Of a stretch of 64,000 bases of DNA, positions 10,851 through 23,878 are shown in pieces (within the stretch, counting starts at the first letter, position 1; the number at the start of each line of letters is the position of its first letter). The DNA is from Paraescarpia echinospica (Eukaryota; Annelida; Polychaeta; Sabellida; Siboglinidae). Made by a program: the position numbers and the translations under genes. The DNA is taken from NCBI GenBank assembly GCA_020002185.1, contig CM034544.1:1482823-1546822 (forward strand). The letters run 5' to 3'. The notes beneath the pieces were generated by a model. That model was not told the DNA's origin and did not search any database. It saw only the letters and a list, made by a program, of their open reading frames with translations.

Positions 10851-12867
10851 GTATTAAGATCTTCTATATACATATACATTGGTGTTGTGCTTATGTGGTG
10901 TGACAGTGTGTTGAATGTTGATGGTGTAATTGTGTGATACCGGGTATACAATTTGTTTTATTAATCACAAGAAAGTGACACACCCAAGAATATATGTTAA
11001 AATTACAATACATGATCATTAAAATACGTTCATGTCTCTCAGGAAAATGGCGCTTCAATGTGTTGTATCTTGTTTTCTGGAGGCTATTCTTGGGCTCACG
11101 GAAGTCGGTATGGGACAGTGGTGCTGCGTTGACTTTTCTCCTCGACATGGCATTCCAGGCCGATGCCTTTGATATACAGGTCTCCGGCTGGTGAGACCAT
11201 TTCGAACTGCCATTTCAACCTTGAATATCGCAGCTGCTGCATGGCAGCACTCTGATCCTTACCTAAAAACGTACACAGTCAACGTGTACATTTTAATAAA
11301 GATGTAGTTGAAGTGCCCACAGTTATGCACCATGTCAGTTATGATGATGTATAGCATTATCAAAAAAATAAAATATTGCAATACAAAATTGCCACGGAAT
11401 TGTGCGATGCACAAAGTTAAGTCTTAAACACAGTTTTATAAACATGTTTTCTATGTATTAATAAATATTGTAGTAAATACAATTTGATTTGATTTATTCA
11501 GGCAAAGACATTGCCACCATAATTTCTTTTTAAGTATGACGAATGTATGAGTAATAAAAGTAATAATAAAATAGTAATATTAATTATGAATAATAGACAT
11601 AGCCTTCCGCTCAGATAACCCCATAGCAGCGTATTTCCTTTGATGTCTATGGCCAAGCATGGGATGACTAGAGGGAAAATATATGACATGTACATATAAT
11701 TACTAAGATACACCTTAGTTTGGCTTTGAAAATATAGAACATTCGGATAACATGATTAAGTCTAAGATTGTAATAATGCAAGAATTCGCTATTTTCCAAT
11801 GCTATGGCTCTATTCAACAGGACTTTGTCGACCTTTTTGCTTAAAACTATATTGAATCCGGTGGAGGTAGGGGGTTTCATAATTGCTATTGCTAGATGAA
11901 TAAATAAATAAATCTATTATAAACTGCTCCCGTGGGCGTGCTGTGGCATGTGGTATTTGAAAGTTGTTGTCGCGAGGCCTAATACTGTGCTTGATTAGGA
12001 TGTAGTATGTTTAGTTAATTAATACAAGAAATAATATAACGTCTTACTTAGCTTACTCCGCCATACATGTCCAGTGTGCTGTGAGTATGTTTGCTAGATG
12101 CTTAGCCTCATGGTTGCACTCCCAGGCCTTGTATATCGTTGTCTTTTCTCCCTGTCGCTCACTTGGGAGGACTTCAGCCAGCAAGAAGCAGTAGTTGCAG
12201 TTCTTATTTATAAAATGATATGTCACTCGCTGTACATGACCACATACAACATGACTGTATGCGTCCAAACTCTTGTACGCTCCCTTGTTCTCGTAACTGT
12301 GTAATATTATATGCTCGGTGTGTTAATGAGGTAAAGATGAATCTGGGGGAACACTACTGCGGGTCACTGCTCCAAATCCAGCGACCACTCATTGTCTGGT
12401 AACGTATATGGATCTGGTAGCTGCTCACCGGTATTGAGACGAAGTTTCACCTGATAATTATCATTTTATGTGGCGAATTTGCTTTTACTCGCCGAGCCAT
12501 CCATTTTTAACAAGCCGCTCGCCATACACAGACGCTAATTCTGCCGCCAGTATGTGAACGCATCCAAATATGTCACGTTTGTTTATAAACATTGAAACTC
12601 GTCTATAATATTAGTAGTAGAAGTAGTAGTATCCCTTCCAGGTGTCAAGCCAGTTATTGTTATCTGCATTCATCACCAACTTCAATTCGAAACCTCACTG
12701 CGTCATATCCCTAATTAGACCAATTATAATTATTTGTTTTGATACAAATTAAATAACTGACCCTTCCATAAGCACTTCTGGACTTTTAAAAGTGAATTAG
12801 CCACCGCTATCAACCCGCTGTCCTCCCCATTAGAGCAGGCATGTAAAATATCAGTGACCGCAAGAAG

Positions 12868-12990
12868 CCATTTTGAAAAATGGCTGCCAGGGCCAAATTT
12901 GCGATGTCTCAATATCCAAATCTACCTATGTACCAAATGTTGTGCCTTTTTCACAAAATGCACAATTCGTTTGGATATCAAATTATGCCG
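12868..12990 (-). repeat. Dispersed repeat, copy 2 (inverted partner at 5.9 kb)
   Basis: Matches the reverse complement of 5927-6056 with scattered substitutions and small indels. Two copies in opposite orientation within 7 kb suggest a repeat family of modest age; no ends or target duplications were defined. Confidence 0.65.
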
Positions 12991-13662
12991 CCCCACAATA
13001 TATGGCCGTTTTGTGTTTTTGTCCATTTTGCCACCGATATTGATCTTGTATATAATCAATAAATATTCCTGGTCTCGTTTATGTTGAATCGGTGAATGGA
13101 TGAGCAATTGATCCTAATAACAGTGCTTTATTATAATGTACCTTCTCCGGTGTTTATTGATAACCGGTGCTTTCCGACAGTTCTGACAGCGTAAACCTGT
13201 TTCTGCCGAGGCTGTTTATGCTGCTAAATACATACTCAAAGGTTAAACGATTAATTGCATGACGCTTCAGTATAATACGTTACCTACTGTATGCTGTGAA
13301 CTTGACTGAGTTGTTAATAAACGTGTCTTATATTTATCATTTTAAAATATTAATACAAATATGGTTTTCGTTGCATTAAGTCGCTACAACGTAACGGATT
13401 GTCGTCTTTTAAAATATTTGTCATACCACCGACCATAAAAACTAGATCGACCATTTTTTCATTTTAGTTTTCATTGACTCAGCTTGACGTGGACATCAAA
13501 GAGAACCTCAATGACGCGGTAGTACACTCGACTTGTCCCAGGCATGCATTGTCAACGTCGTCTAATTGGTCTCTGATTTACCTGGTCTTTGCGTTGTCCC
13601 GTGGACGCTCCGTCTCAGGTTCAGCCCTTTCCTTGGTTTCATTGCTCACTCTGGGCCGAACC

Positions 13663-13750
13663 ACCCCTTCCCTGTTTGATCCACCCCTTCCCTGTTTGAT
13701 CCACCCCTTCCCTGTTTGATCCACCCCTTCCCTGTTTGATCCACCCCGTC
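13663..13750. repeat. 20-bp minisatellite, about 4 copies
   Basis: Four near-identical 20-bp units (CCACCCCTTCCCTGTTTGAT) stand in tandem, with a partial unit at the right end. The minus-strand frame through it is an artefact of the repeat. Confidence 0.95.
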
Positions 13751-14769
13751 CAACCCACATTTGTTGTTGTCAGTCAGTCCCCAAAATTTTCTGTCAGTTC
13801 AAGTTGAGCTTTCAGGAAATATATTTTTTACCTGCAGCCCCATGCCAACTAAAGACCCTGTCTCCTCTTCAGAGAACAACACAGCCAAAAAAGATCCTCG
13901 GGAAGATTATTTTTTATATTTCAGAAAGCTATTCTTTAAATATCGTTCCTCAAAAAACTTCACCTTATTCAATTTCAAATGAAGCTGATAAACAATAAAG
14001 TAATCCCTTACGAAACCTATTCCAATCGAATTGTTTCCTTTGTTGATTAACTAATTTATATTGATACGTCATACACCAAAAGGGGTTGTTTCTGTGTTAA
14101 TTTATTTATCAAAGTTAATCTTGTTCATGCTGATGAGTGTATAATCTCTTTATATTTATGTTTACAATGCCACTAAATCCGATCTTCGTACTATCCGAAA
14201 AATAGTCTCCTTTAACTGTTCACTTCCGGTACCAAGTTCTACTAAGGATCGAAACATAAATAATGAACGTAATCAGTTCAAAAACAATAACTGCGTAGAT
14301 AGTGACTATTACAATATATCTTAGTGGTTTCATGTTGATGCAATTAATAAAATATAAAATAATATTTTTTTAATGGATGTAGCCTTACATAATTTCACAG
14401 AAACGTGACGTCATTTACCAAGCTATGTAACTATCGCTAATAGACGTCACGTGATTGTAAGCAATAGCATATATAGCTCCCTAACAATTACAAACGTAAT
14501 GAACACCAGTTTTATAATATTACACAAACGATTTACACTTCGCATTACAAATATTACCAGATACTTGTTACACCCGGTACCAAGGTTAAGTATGTTGCTT
14601 CGCTCGCTACCAAGGTGTAGTGATATTGTTATGCTCGGCACCCAGGGGTAGTGATATTGTGACATCCGGTATTTAACGTAGGGTGGTATATCTATAGATA
14701 TCTATAGACAATGTGATACAATCACTATCTACAAAATATGATAAACATTCCTTAGAAGTGGGTTAGAGA

Positions 14770-15100
14770 AAAAGTAAAGGTAAGTTTTTGTATAGCGCAA
14801 TATCCAGTCCTTCGGTCAGCTCAAAGCGTTTCGCACTTTATTCCCTGGCAGACCTGTTCAATCGAACACCATCTCGACTTCTCTTGGAAGCATTTAGCCA
14901 CGCTGCAATTCATGCGCGAAGACTTTTCGTACACATATGCCCACCACTGTTGTAGTCAGGTACTCATCCGTAGAACTGAGTGTACTGGGACAATGTAGAG
15001 TGAACGAACTTGCCTAAGGTTCACCGCAGCAGCGCAGCATTTGAACCTGGGTTTTCTCGATTAATAATTCGATGTTCCAGCACTGCGCCATTGTGGTCCA
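14770..15100 (-). mobile_element. tRNA-derived SINE (unit copy 1)
   Basis: On the minus strand a tRNA-like head has box A (TGGCGCAGTGCTGG, ~15090-15077) and box B (GGTTCAAATGC, ~15047-15037). About 190 bp later comes an ~80-bp core at 14776-14855. The same core, with CTCAAAGCG and CCTGGCAGACCT, recurs at 29366-29444 and in the SINE at 52173-52490, always in the same relation to the head where a head is present. The core resembles, from memory, the widely conserved SINE central domain called Nin-DC; that name needs a database check. Confidence 0.75.
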
Positions 15101-15559
15101 CGGATAAGGTTAATGTGTTTCATTTTGTAAAAAACCTGTTACAATTTATAATGTACTCTACGCTCGCGCCAATTCCAATAATTTTCCCAAGAGAGAGCCG
15201 CGTTTTATGGTTTTATGGATGATACACGTGTTGTTTTCTTGTGTACTATAAAGCGAAACATGAAATCTGACGAACTATAGTATAACAATCCTAATCCAGC
15301 ATATATTTCAATTGACGTAGAGTGATGAAACGAACTTGCTACCTTGACACCGGACGTAACAAACAGTATTCTATCTCTGCAATGCCTTAGTTGCCACCTG
15401 GTTAAATCTCATATTTACATGAAACACGTTTGAACTTAAATCTTTAGACTACGTAGTTTATAGCAATCAGGTTGAAAAGGGTGAGGAGAATGTGGAGGCA
15501 ATAGCTACTGCCAGGCCAATTGTCAGACAGATGAGGAGACTCGCTCTTTGAAGGTTGCC

Positions 15560-15695
15560 CTCTACCCGACCTACCCCCTCCCGGTCTACCCCCTTCCGGT
15601 CTACTCCCTCCCGGCCTACCGCCTCCCTGTCTACCCCCTTCCGGTCTACCCACTCCCGGTCTACCCCCTTCCGGTCCACCCTCTCCCCTGTCTGG
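15560..15695. repeat. 14-15-bp CCGGTCTACC minisatellite (unit copy 1)
   Basis: About eight imperfect units of pyrimidine-rich sequence (CCCCCTTCCGGTCTA). It produces long open frames on both strands rich in Gly-Arg-Pro or Pro-Val-Tyr. These are not supported as genes: they have periodic composition and no splice or homology support. Recurs at ~19949-20084 and ~24337-24472. Confidence 0.85.
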
Positions 15696-16078
15696 CCTCC
15701 CCCCGCCCGACACCCGTCGTCCCGTGCCGTCGTCCTCGACTGTGCCGTCGGGCTGTCCGTCAGCAGCTCGTTCTGTCCTCCCGTCGATACCTGGAACGAA
15801 CCACGACAGCACCTACCGTAATGACGGTATGCATTCGGACACTTAGTATAGTTAAATTATCAGCTTTCCGAAAACATACGGTACAAACAAAACTCCGCGT
15901 CCGAAAATACTACTAAGTAGAATCCCCGGATGACGCTGCATACCTACGTACTTGCGTAGAGGAACGGCTTCCCGAAGTATCCGACCAGATTTGTTGTGAC
16001 GTAGAAGGGGTCAGTTATTTGTAACGATCCTCGCGGTTTCTCTGACTGTTGCTAATTACATGAGACGCCCCTAATTAA

Positions 16079-16935
16079 AAGATGATCTTGACAGGTTGAT
16101 CAAATGGTCTAAAAAGTGGCAAATGTTGTTCAATTTTGGGAAATGTAAATGTCTTCACACAGGACATGGGAACGAATATGTAGAATATACAACGGGGGGA
16201 ACTGTACTAAATTCTACTGTAAAAGAAAAAGACTTAGGGCTGACAATTAGTGCTGACATGAAGGTTTCAGAGCAGTGTGGAATTGCAGCTTCAAAAGGAA
16301 ATCAAATCCTTGGATTGATTAGGCGAAATATAGCATATAAAGAAAAAGAACTAATAATACCGCTGTACAAAACAATAGTTAGGCCTCATTTAGAATATTG
16401 TATACAAGCGTGGAGGCCATACCGCAAGAAGGACATAGATATGCTAGAAAGAGTACAGAGGAGAGCGACTAAAATGATACCAAAACTGAGGGATCTTAGT
16501 TATGAAAAACGCCTAAAAGAATGTGGTTTAACAACACTAGAGACCAGGAGATTGAGAGGAGATCAGATAGAAGTGTTTAAAATGTTGAATGGTTATGAAA
16601 ATATTGATAGAAATATGTTTTTTTCAGTTAAGGAAGATAGAAAGACTAGAGGACATAAAGTTACATTAGTAAAGGAACAGTGTAGATTAGACGTAAGAAA
16701 GTTTTCATTTTCACAAAGGACTGTGAATGTATGGAACAGATTATCTGAAGATTGTGTGGGTGCTAGTAGTGTGAATATGTTTTAAAATAAAATCGACACA
16801 TACCTCAGATGGGCTGGATATGTGTAGATAAAAGGGTTGGATTCTCGATAAGCCAAAGGGCTTCCTTGTCCACCTGCCATCTAGAGTTAATTCTCTGGAT
16901 GGCAATCTTGATAAATCTTGTTAAATCTTGTTAAT
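16079..16935 (+). pseudogene. LINE (CR1/Jockey-like) RT C-terminal fragment, unit copy 1
   Basis: An open frame of 229 codons from 16096 covers the end of an RT domain plus the thumb/connection region of a non-LTR retrotransposon: L-I-K-W-S-K-K-W, K-C-K-C-L-H-T-G, V-K-E-K-D-L-G, I-V-R-P-H-L-E-Y, L-E-R-V-Q-R-R-A-T-K and W-N-R-L-S. The coding frame enters without a start from ~16079, so the element is 5'-truncated. A TAA at 16783-16785 interrupts the frame; the expected final residues follow in the same frame to a second stop about 50 bp later. The 3' end (~16900-16935) is a short AATCTTGTT tandem, as in CR1-like elements. The stop is shared by all three copies, so it predates the tandem duplication. 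Confidence 0.85.
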
Positions 16936-17139
16936 TGATCGGTACATGGTCTACGTGGCTCGAAACAATTGTCAGATACACGCGTAACGTTGTGAATAAT
17001 TGAAACACGTCCGGTCCGATCCCTAACAACCAGTAGAAACCCTTAACAGATAGGTCATTTAGAACACAAATGAAGTAGTTATTTTTCTTCCGATGGGTTG
17101 TGGAACGTTGGAACCCCGAGGTACAGAGCGGAACACACA

Positions 17140-17141
17140 CA

Positions 17142-17198
<57 letters not shown>
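17140..17198. repeat. CA microsatellite (unit copy 1)
   Basis: Nearly pure CA run; its minus-strand frame (poly Cys-Val) is an artefact. Recurs at about 21520-21586 in copy 2; copy 3 is truncated before reaching it. Confidence 0.9.
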
Positions 17199-17201
<3 letters not shown>

Positions 17202-19159
17202 GTCGTAATTTATGTAAGTTATTGACGTTGCATAAATGTATGAACGTTATGATCAGTACGCTTAACTAACATTGCCCGTTCTTCTGATTGCTGAATGTTA
17301 CGACTTCCAAGAATTCTACTACTGTTTCCTCGAACATAAGAGTACGATATTAGAGAATAAACGATGTTTGTCCTGTCTATACTACACGGCTGGTGTAGAG
17401 GGGGCGGCGGCTGGTGTAGAGGGGGTTGCAGGTTACCGTTGCGCTCAGCGGGCGCGACGACTTTGAGATATGGACACCATGGCAACGGGTATGAAGGATT
17501 GCTTGTGTTCTTCTGCGACAGCAAGGGGTGATCCACCGGATACCTCTAGTTGTCACTATATATGTAGCTGGTCGATAAATATCGCATAATTAAGATTATA
17601 AATAGTCTGTTTAGCTGTAATTTGTTTTAGATAATAGTGACTCGGAAAAGGATAAAGTAATTTAGGTGTTAAACATTCAATAAATTACCTCACCGCCTTA
17701 TTAATGCTACGAAGGTAGCGCGGCCTGCTTGTACATTCCTTCTTTGGATTAATCAGTCGTCTTCAACTGTCTAGGCTATTATAGGTTCTACATAGACTCT
17801 ATACATACATGTATAAATTCGGATTTTGACAATATTGCGGCTTGCAAAATTATGCAGCTTCAAATTGTGTAATAAATAGTCTCCATATTATACATAATAT
17901 ACATATTGTTGTTAGTATCCACGAGTGACTCTATTTAGTAGACCTTGCAACTCGTTGTGCCGTAAGATATGGTTATGCAATAGCGACACCTACCGTCATC
18001 GCTGATCAACAGCAAAGCGACACCAAGCATCAGAAACGATGTCTTCATTTTCGAAAAGAAACCACTGAAAACAGAATCGACGTAGCATTATCAGACGGCG
18101 AAACTATAGTTTCTTCTAATTGTATTAATATGTACCCTAGTTCTACGTAGAGTATTCGTCTTGTTACTTATTTATTTTCTTATTTGTTGCGTTCTTACTA
18201 ACATACTTATTTGTTTACATACACACAAGCCAGAGCAATCGACGCCGTCTATCCGCACGAAAATCCATTTGTCATACAGGTATTAGTCAGGTTCACAATG
18301 TTAACAATTTTGTATTTTCGTTACTTTTTGGAGATTTACAAAACTGTACATTTTTGGAAACGTTATGATAATATTTATAGTGAATCTGAAAACCAATATT
18401 TACATTTTTAAAGGTATATATGGCGGCTAACTTGGATTTTTTAAATGGTTGATATTAAGAAAATGTATTTCTCAACATCTCAGCTGCTAAACCATCCAGC
18501 TTTTCTGTGTTAATTTATTTATCAAAGTTAATCTTGTTGATGCTGATGAGTGTATAATCTCTTTATATTTATGTTAACAATGCCACTAAATCCGTCTCCT
18601 TTAACTGTTCACTTCCGGTACCAAGTTCTACTAAGGATCGAAACATAAATAATGAACGTAATCAGTTCAAAAACAATAACTGCGTAGATAGTGACTATTA
18701 CAATATATCTTAGTGGTTTCATGTTGATGCAATTAATAAAATATAAAATAATATTTTTTTAATGGATGTAGCCTTACATAATTTCACAGAAACGTGACGT
18801 CATTTACCAAGCTATGTAACTATCGCTAATAGACGTCACGTGATTGTAAGCAATAGCATATATAGCTCCCTAACAATTACAAACGTAATGAACACCAGTT
18901 TTATAATATTACACAAACGATTTACACTTCGCATTACAAATATTATCAGATAGTTGTTACACCCGGTACCAAGGTTAAGTATGTTGCTTCGCTCGCTACC
19001 AAGGTGTAGTGATATTGTTATGCTCGGCACCCAGGGGTAGTGATATTGTGACATCCGGTATTTAACGTAGGGTGGTATATCTATAGATATCTATAGACAA
19101 TGTGATACAATCACTATCTACAAAATATGATAAACATTCCTTAGAAGTGGGTTAGAGAA

Positions 19160-19490
19160 AAAGTAAAGGTAAGTTTTTGTATAGCGCAATATCCAGTCCT
19201 TCGGTCAGCTCAAAGCGTTTCGCACTTTATTCCCTGGCAGACCTGTTCAATCGAACACCATCTCGACTTCTCTTGGAAGCATTTAGCCACGCTGCAATTC
19301 ATGCGCGAAGACTTTTCGTACACATATGCCCACCACTGTTGTAGTCAGGTACTCATCCGTAGAGCTGAGTGTACTGGGACAATGTAGAGTGAACGAACTT
19401 GCCTAAGGTTCACCGCAGCAGCGCAGCATTTGAACCTGGGTTTTCTCGATTAATAATTCGATGTTCCAGCACTGCGCCATTGTGGTCCAC
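19160..19490 (-). mobile_element. tRNA-derived SINE (unit copy 2)
   Basis: Same SINE as in copy 1, carried by the tandem unit. Boxes A and B lie at about 19479-19466 and 19436-19426 and the core at about 19165-19244. Confidence 0.75.
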
Positions 19491-20467
19491 GGATAAGGTT
19501 AATGTGTTTCATTTTGTAAAAAACCTGTTACAATTTATAATGTACTCTACGCTCGCGCCAATTCCAATAATTTTCCCAAGAGAGAGCCGCGTTTTATGGT
19601 TTTATGGATGATACACGCGTTGTTTTCTTATGTACTATAAAGCGAAACATGAAATCTGACGAACTATAGTATAACAATCCTAATCCAGCATATATTTCAA
19701 TTGACGTAGAGTGATGAAACGAACTTGCTACCTTGACACCGGACGTAACAAACAGTATTCTATCTCTGCAATGCCTTAGTTGCCACCTGGTTAAATCTCA
19801 TATTTACATGAAACACGTTTGAACTTAAATCTTTAGACTACGTAGTTTATAGCAATCAGGTTGAAAAGGGAGAGGAGAATGTGGAGGCAATAGCTACTGC
19901 CAGGCCAATTGTCAGACAGATGAGGAGACTCGCTCTTTGAAGGTTGCCCTCTACCCGACCTACCCCCTCCCGGTCTACCTCCTTCCGGTCTACTCCCTCC
20001 CGGCCTACCGCCTCCCTGTCTACCCCCTTCCGGTCTACCCACTCCCGGTCTACCCCCTTCCGGTCCACCCTCTCCCCTGTCTGGCCTCCCCCCGCCCGAC
20101 ACCCGTCGTCCCGTGCCGTCGTCCTCGACTGTGCCGTCGGGCTGTCCGTCAGCAGCTCGTTCTGTCCTCCCGTCGATACCTGGAACGAACCACGACAGCA
20201 CCTACCGTAATGACGGTATGCATTCGGACACTTAGTATAGTTAAATTATCAGCTTTCCGAAAACATACGGTACAAACAAAACTCCGCGTCCGAAAATACT
20301 ACTAAGTAGAATCCCCGGATGACGCTGCATACCTACGTACTTGCGTAGAGGAACGGCTTCCCGAAGTATCCGACCAGATTTGTTGTGACGTAGAAGGGGT
20401 CAGTTATTTGTAACGATCCTCGCGGTTTCTCTGACTGTTGCTAATTACATGAGACGCCCCTAATTAA

Positions 20468-21323
20468 AAGATGATCTTGACAGGTTGATCAAATGGTCTA
20501 AAAAGTGGCAAATGTTGTTCAATTTTGGGAAATGTAAATGTCTTCACACAGGACATGGGAACGAATATGTAGAATATACAATGGGGGGAACTGTACTAAA
20601 TACTACTGTAAAAGAAAAAGACTTAGGGCTGACAATTAGTGCTGACATGAAGGTTTCAGAGCAGTGTGGAATTGCAGCTTCAAAAGGAAATCAAATCCTT
20701 GGATTGATTAGGCGAAATATAACATATAAAGAAAAAGAACTAATAATACCGCTGTACAAAACAATAGTTAGGCCTCATTTAGAATATTGTATACAAGCGT
20801 GGAGGCCATACCGCAAGAAGGACATAGATATGCTAGAAAGAGTACAGAGGAGAGCGACTAAAATGATACAAAAACTGAGGGATCTTAGTTATGAAAAACG
20901 CCTAAAAGAATGTGGTTTAACAACACTAGAGACCAGGAGATTGAGAGGAGATCAGATAGAAGTGTTTAAAATATTGAATGGTTATGAAAATATTGATAGA
21001 AATATGTTTTTTCAGTTAAGAAAGATAGAAAGACTAGAGGACATGAAGTTACATTAGTAAAGGAACAGTGTAGATTAGACGTAAGAAAGTTTTCATTTTC
21101 ACAAAGGACTGTGAATGTATGGAACAGATTATCTGAAGATTGTGTGGGTGCTAGTAGTGTGAATATGTTTTAAAATAAAATCGACACATACCTCAGATGG
21201 GCTGGATATGTGTAGATAAAAGGGTTGGATTCTCGATAAGCCAAAGGGCTTCCTTGTCCACCTGCCATCTAGAGTTAATTCTCTGGATGGCAATCTTGAT
21301 AAATCTTGTTAAATCTTGTTAAT
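20468..21323 (+). pseudogene. LINE RT fragment, unit copy 2, extra frameshift
   Basis: Same LINE fragment as in copy 1. The T run at 21007-21012 has six T instead of the seven in copies 1 and 3, so the open frame here ends at 21057 (190 codons). Several substitutions (for example Ala to Thr in the R-N-I-x-Y-K segment, Met to Ile in K-x-L-N-G) separate it from copies 1 and 3, which agree with each other here. Confidence 0.85.
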
Positions 21324-21529
21324 TGATCGGTACATGGTCTACGTGGCTCGAAACAATTGTCAGATACACGCGTAACGTTGTGAATAATTGAAACACGTCC
21401 GGTCCGATCCCTAACAACCAGTAGAAACCCTTAACAGATAGGTCATTTAGAACACAAATGAAGTAGTTATTTTTCTTCCGATGGGTTGTGGAACGTTGGA
21501 ACCCCGAGGTACAGAGCGGAACACACACA

Positions 21530-21589
<60 letters not shown>

Positions 21590-23547
21590 GTCGTAATTTA
21601 TGTAAGTTATTGACGTTGCATAAATGTATGAACGTTATGATCAGTACGCTTAACTAACATTGCCCGTTCTTCTGATTGCTGAATGTTACGACTTCCAAGA
21701 ATTCTACTACTGTTTCCTCGAACATAAGAGTACGATATTAGAGAATAAACGATGTTTGTCCTGTCTATACTACACGGCTGGTGTAGAGGGGGCGGCGGCT
21801 GGTGTAGAGGGGGTTGCAGGTTACCGTTGCGCTCAGCGGGCGCGACGACTTTGAGATATGGACACCATGGCAACGGGTATGAAGGATTGCTTGTGTTCTT
21901 CTGCGACAGCAAGGGGTGATCCACCGGATACCTCTAGTTGGCACTATATATGTAGCTGGTCGATAAATATCGCATAATTAAGATTATAAATAGTCTGTTT
22001 AGCTGTAATTTGTTTTAGATAATAGTGACTCGGAAAAGGATAAAGTAATTTAGGTGTTAAACATTCAATAAATTACCTCACCGCCTTATTAATGCTACGA
22101 AGGTAGCGCGGCCTGCTTGTACATTCCTTCTTTGGATTAATCAGTCGTCTTCAACTGTCTAGGCTATTATAGGTTCTACATAGACTCTATACATACATGT
22201 ATAAATTCGGATTTTGACAATATTGCGGCTTGCAAAATTATGCAGCTTCAAATTGTGTAATAAATAGTCTCCATATTATACATAATATACATATTGTTGT
22301 TAGTATCCACGAGTGACTCTATTTAGTAGACCTTGCAACTCGTTGTGCCGTAAGATATGGTTATGCAATAGCGACACCTACCGTCATCGCTGATCAACAG
22401 CAAAGCGACACCAAGCATCAGAAACGATGTCTTCATTTTCGAAAAGAAACCACTGAAAACAGAATCGACGTAGCATTATCAGACGGCGAAACTATAGTTT
22501 CTTCTAATTGTATTAATATGTACCCTAGTTCTACGTAGAGTATTCGTCTTGTTACTTATTTATTTTCTTATTTGTTGCGTTCTTACTAACATACTTATTT
22601 GTTTACATACACACAAGCCAGAGCAATCGACGCCGTCTATCCGCACGAAAATCCATTTGTCATACAGGTATTAGTCAGGTTCACAATGTTAACAATTTTG
22701 TATTTTCGTTACTTTTTGGAGATTTACAAAACTGTACATTTTTGGAAACGTTATGATAATATTTATAGTGAATCTGAAAACCAATATTTACATTTTTAAA
22801 GGTATATATGGCGGCTAACTTGGATTTTTTAAATGGTTGATATTAAGAAAATGTATTTCTCAACATCTCAGCTGCTAAACCATCCAGCTTTTCTGTGTTA
22901 ATTTATTTATCAAAGTTAATCTTGTTGATGCTGATGAGTGTATAATCTCTTTATATTTATGTTAACAATGCCACTAAATCCGTCTCCTTTAACTGTTCAC
23001 TTCCGGTACCAAGTTCTACTAAGGATCGAAACATAAATAATGAACGTAATCAGTTCAAAAACAATAACTGCGTAGATAGTGACTATTACAATATATCTTA
23101 GTGGTTTCATGTTGATGCAATTAATAAAATATAAAATAATATTTTTTTAATGGATGTAGCCTTACATAATTTCACAGAAACGTGACGTCATTTACCAAGC
23201 TATGTAACTATCGCTAATAGACGTCACGTGATTGTAAGCAATAGCATATATAGCTCCCTAACAATTACAAACGTAATGAACACCAGTTTTATAATATTAC
23301 ACAAACGATTTACACTTCGCATTACAAATATTATCAGATAGTTGTTACACCCGGTACCAAGGTTAAGTATGTTGCTTCGCTCGCTACCAAGGTGTAGTGA
23401 TATTGTTATGCTCGGCACCCAGGGGTAGTGATATTGTGACATCCGGTATTTAACGTAGGGTGGTATATCTATAGATATCTATAGACAATGTGATACAATC
23501 ACTATCTACAAAATATGATAAACATTCCTTAGAAGTGGGTTAGAGAA

Positions 23548-23878
23548 AAAGTAAAGGTAAGTTTTTGTATAGCGCAATATCCAGTCCTTCGGTCAGCTCA
23601 AAGCGTTTCGCACTTTATTCCCTGGCAGACCTGTTCAATCGAACACCATCTCGACTTCTCTTGGAAGCATTTAGCCACGCTGCAATTCATGCGCGAAGAC
23701 TTTTCGTACACATATGCCCACCACTGTTGTAGTCAGGTACTCATCCGTAGAGCTGAGTGTACTGGGACAATGTAGAGTGAACGAACTTGCCTAAGGTTCA
23801 CCGCAGCAGCGCAGCATTTGAACCTGGGTTTTCTCGATTAATAATTCGATGTTCCAGCACTGCGCCATTGTGGTCCAC
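23548..23878 (-). mobile_element. tRNA-derived SINE (unit copy 3)
   Basis: Third tandem-borne copy of the SINE described in copy 1, with head and core in the same positions relative to the unit. Confidence 0.75.

Larger units (their letters stand above)
9870..13660. other. Mostly unassigned AT-rich stretch
   Basis: Apart from the weak transposase-like piece at 10638-10850 and the dispersed repeat at 12868-12990, nothing convincing was seen. Open frames are short, lack splice context and resemble no family I recognise. Confidence 0.4.
14089..18501. repeat. Tandem 4.4 kb unit, copy 1 (4413 bp)
   Basis: First of two full and one partial direct copies. Shared sequence starts at TTTCTGTGTTAATTTATTT (14089, 18502 and 22890). 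Copy 1 is about 25-30 bp longer because of a segment at ~14182-14209 that copies 2 and 3 lack. Each unit holds, in order, a short ~35-bp degenerate tandem near 14575-14665, a minus-strand SINE, a CCGGTCTACC-rich minisatellite, a 5'-truncated LINE RT fragment, a CA microsatellite, and about 1.3 kb of AT-rich sequence with nothing recognisable. The start is not a recognised transposon end, so this looks like a tandem segmental duplication. Confidence 0.95.
18502..22889. repeat. Tandem 4.4 kb unit, copy 2 (4388 bp)
   Basis: Near-identical to copy 1 along its full length, with few substitutions seen by eye. It carries private changes, for example CACGCG in place of CACGTG near 19616, and the 1-base loss in the LINE fragment at 21007-21012. 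It shares other variants with copy 3 against copy 1, for example TATCAGATAGTTG near 18945. Confidence 0.95.

Noticed and set aside
11498..11880. Two overlapping minus-strand frames near 11.5-11.9 kb
   Set aside because: AT-rich, no conserved motif, no splice or repeat support.
15444..15812. 122-codon minus-strand Gly-Arg-Pro-rich frame and its plus-strand Pro-Val-Tyr counterpart, repeated in copies 2 and 3
   Set aside because: Both frames are products of the 14-15-bp pyrimidine-rich minisatellite; composition is periodic and the flanking residues resemble no family.
16931..17194. Minus-strand frame starting with poly Cys-Val
   Set aside because: Translated CA microsatellite.
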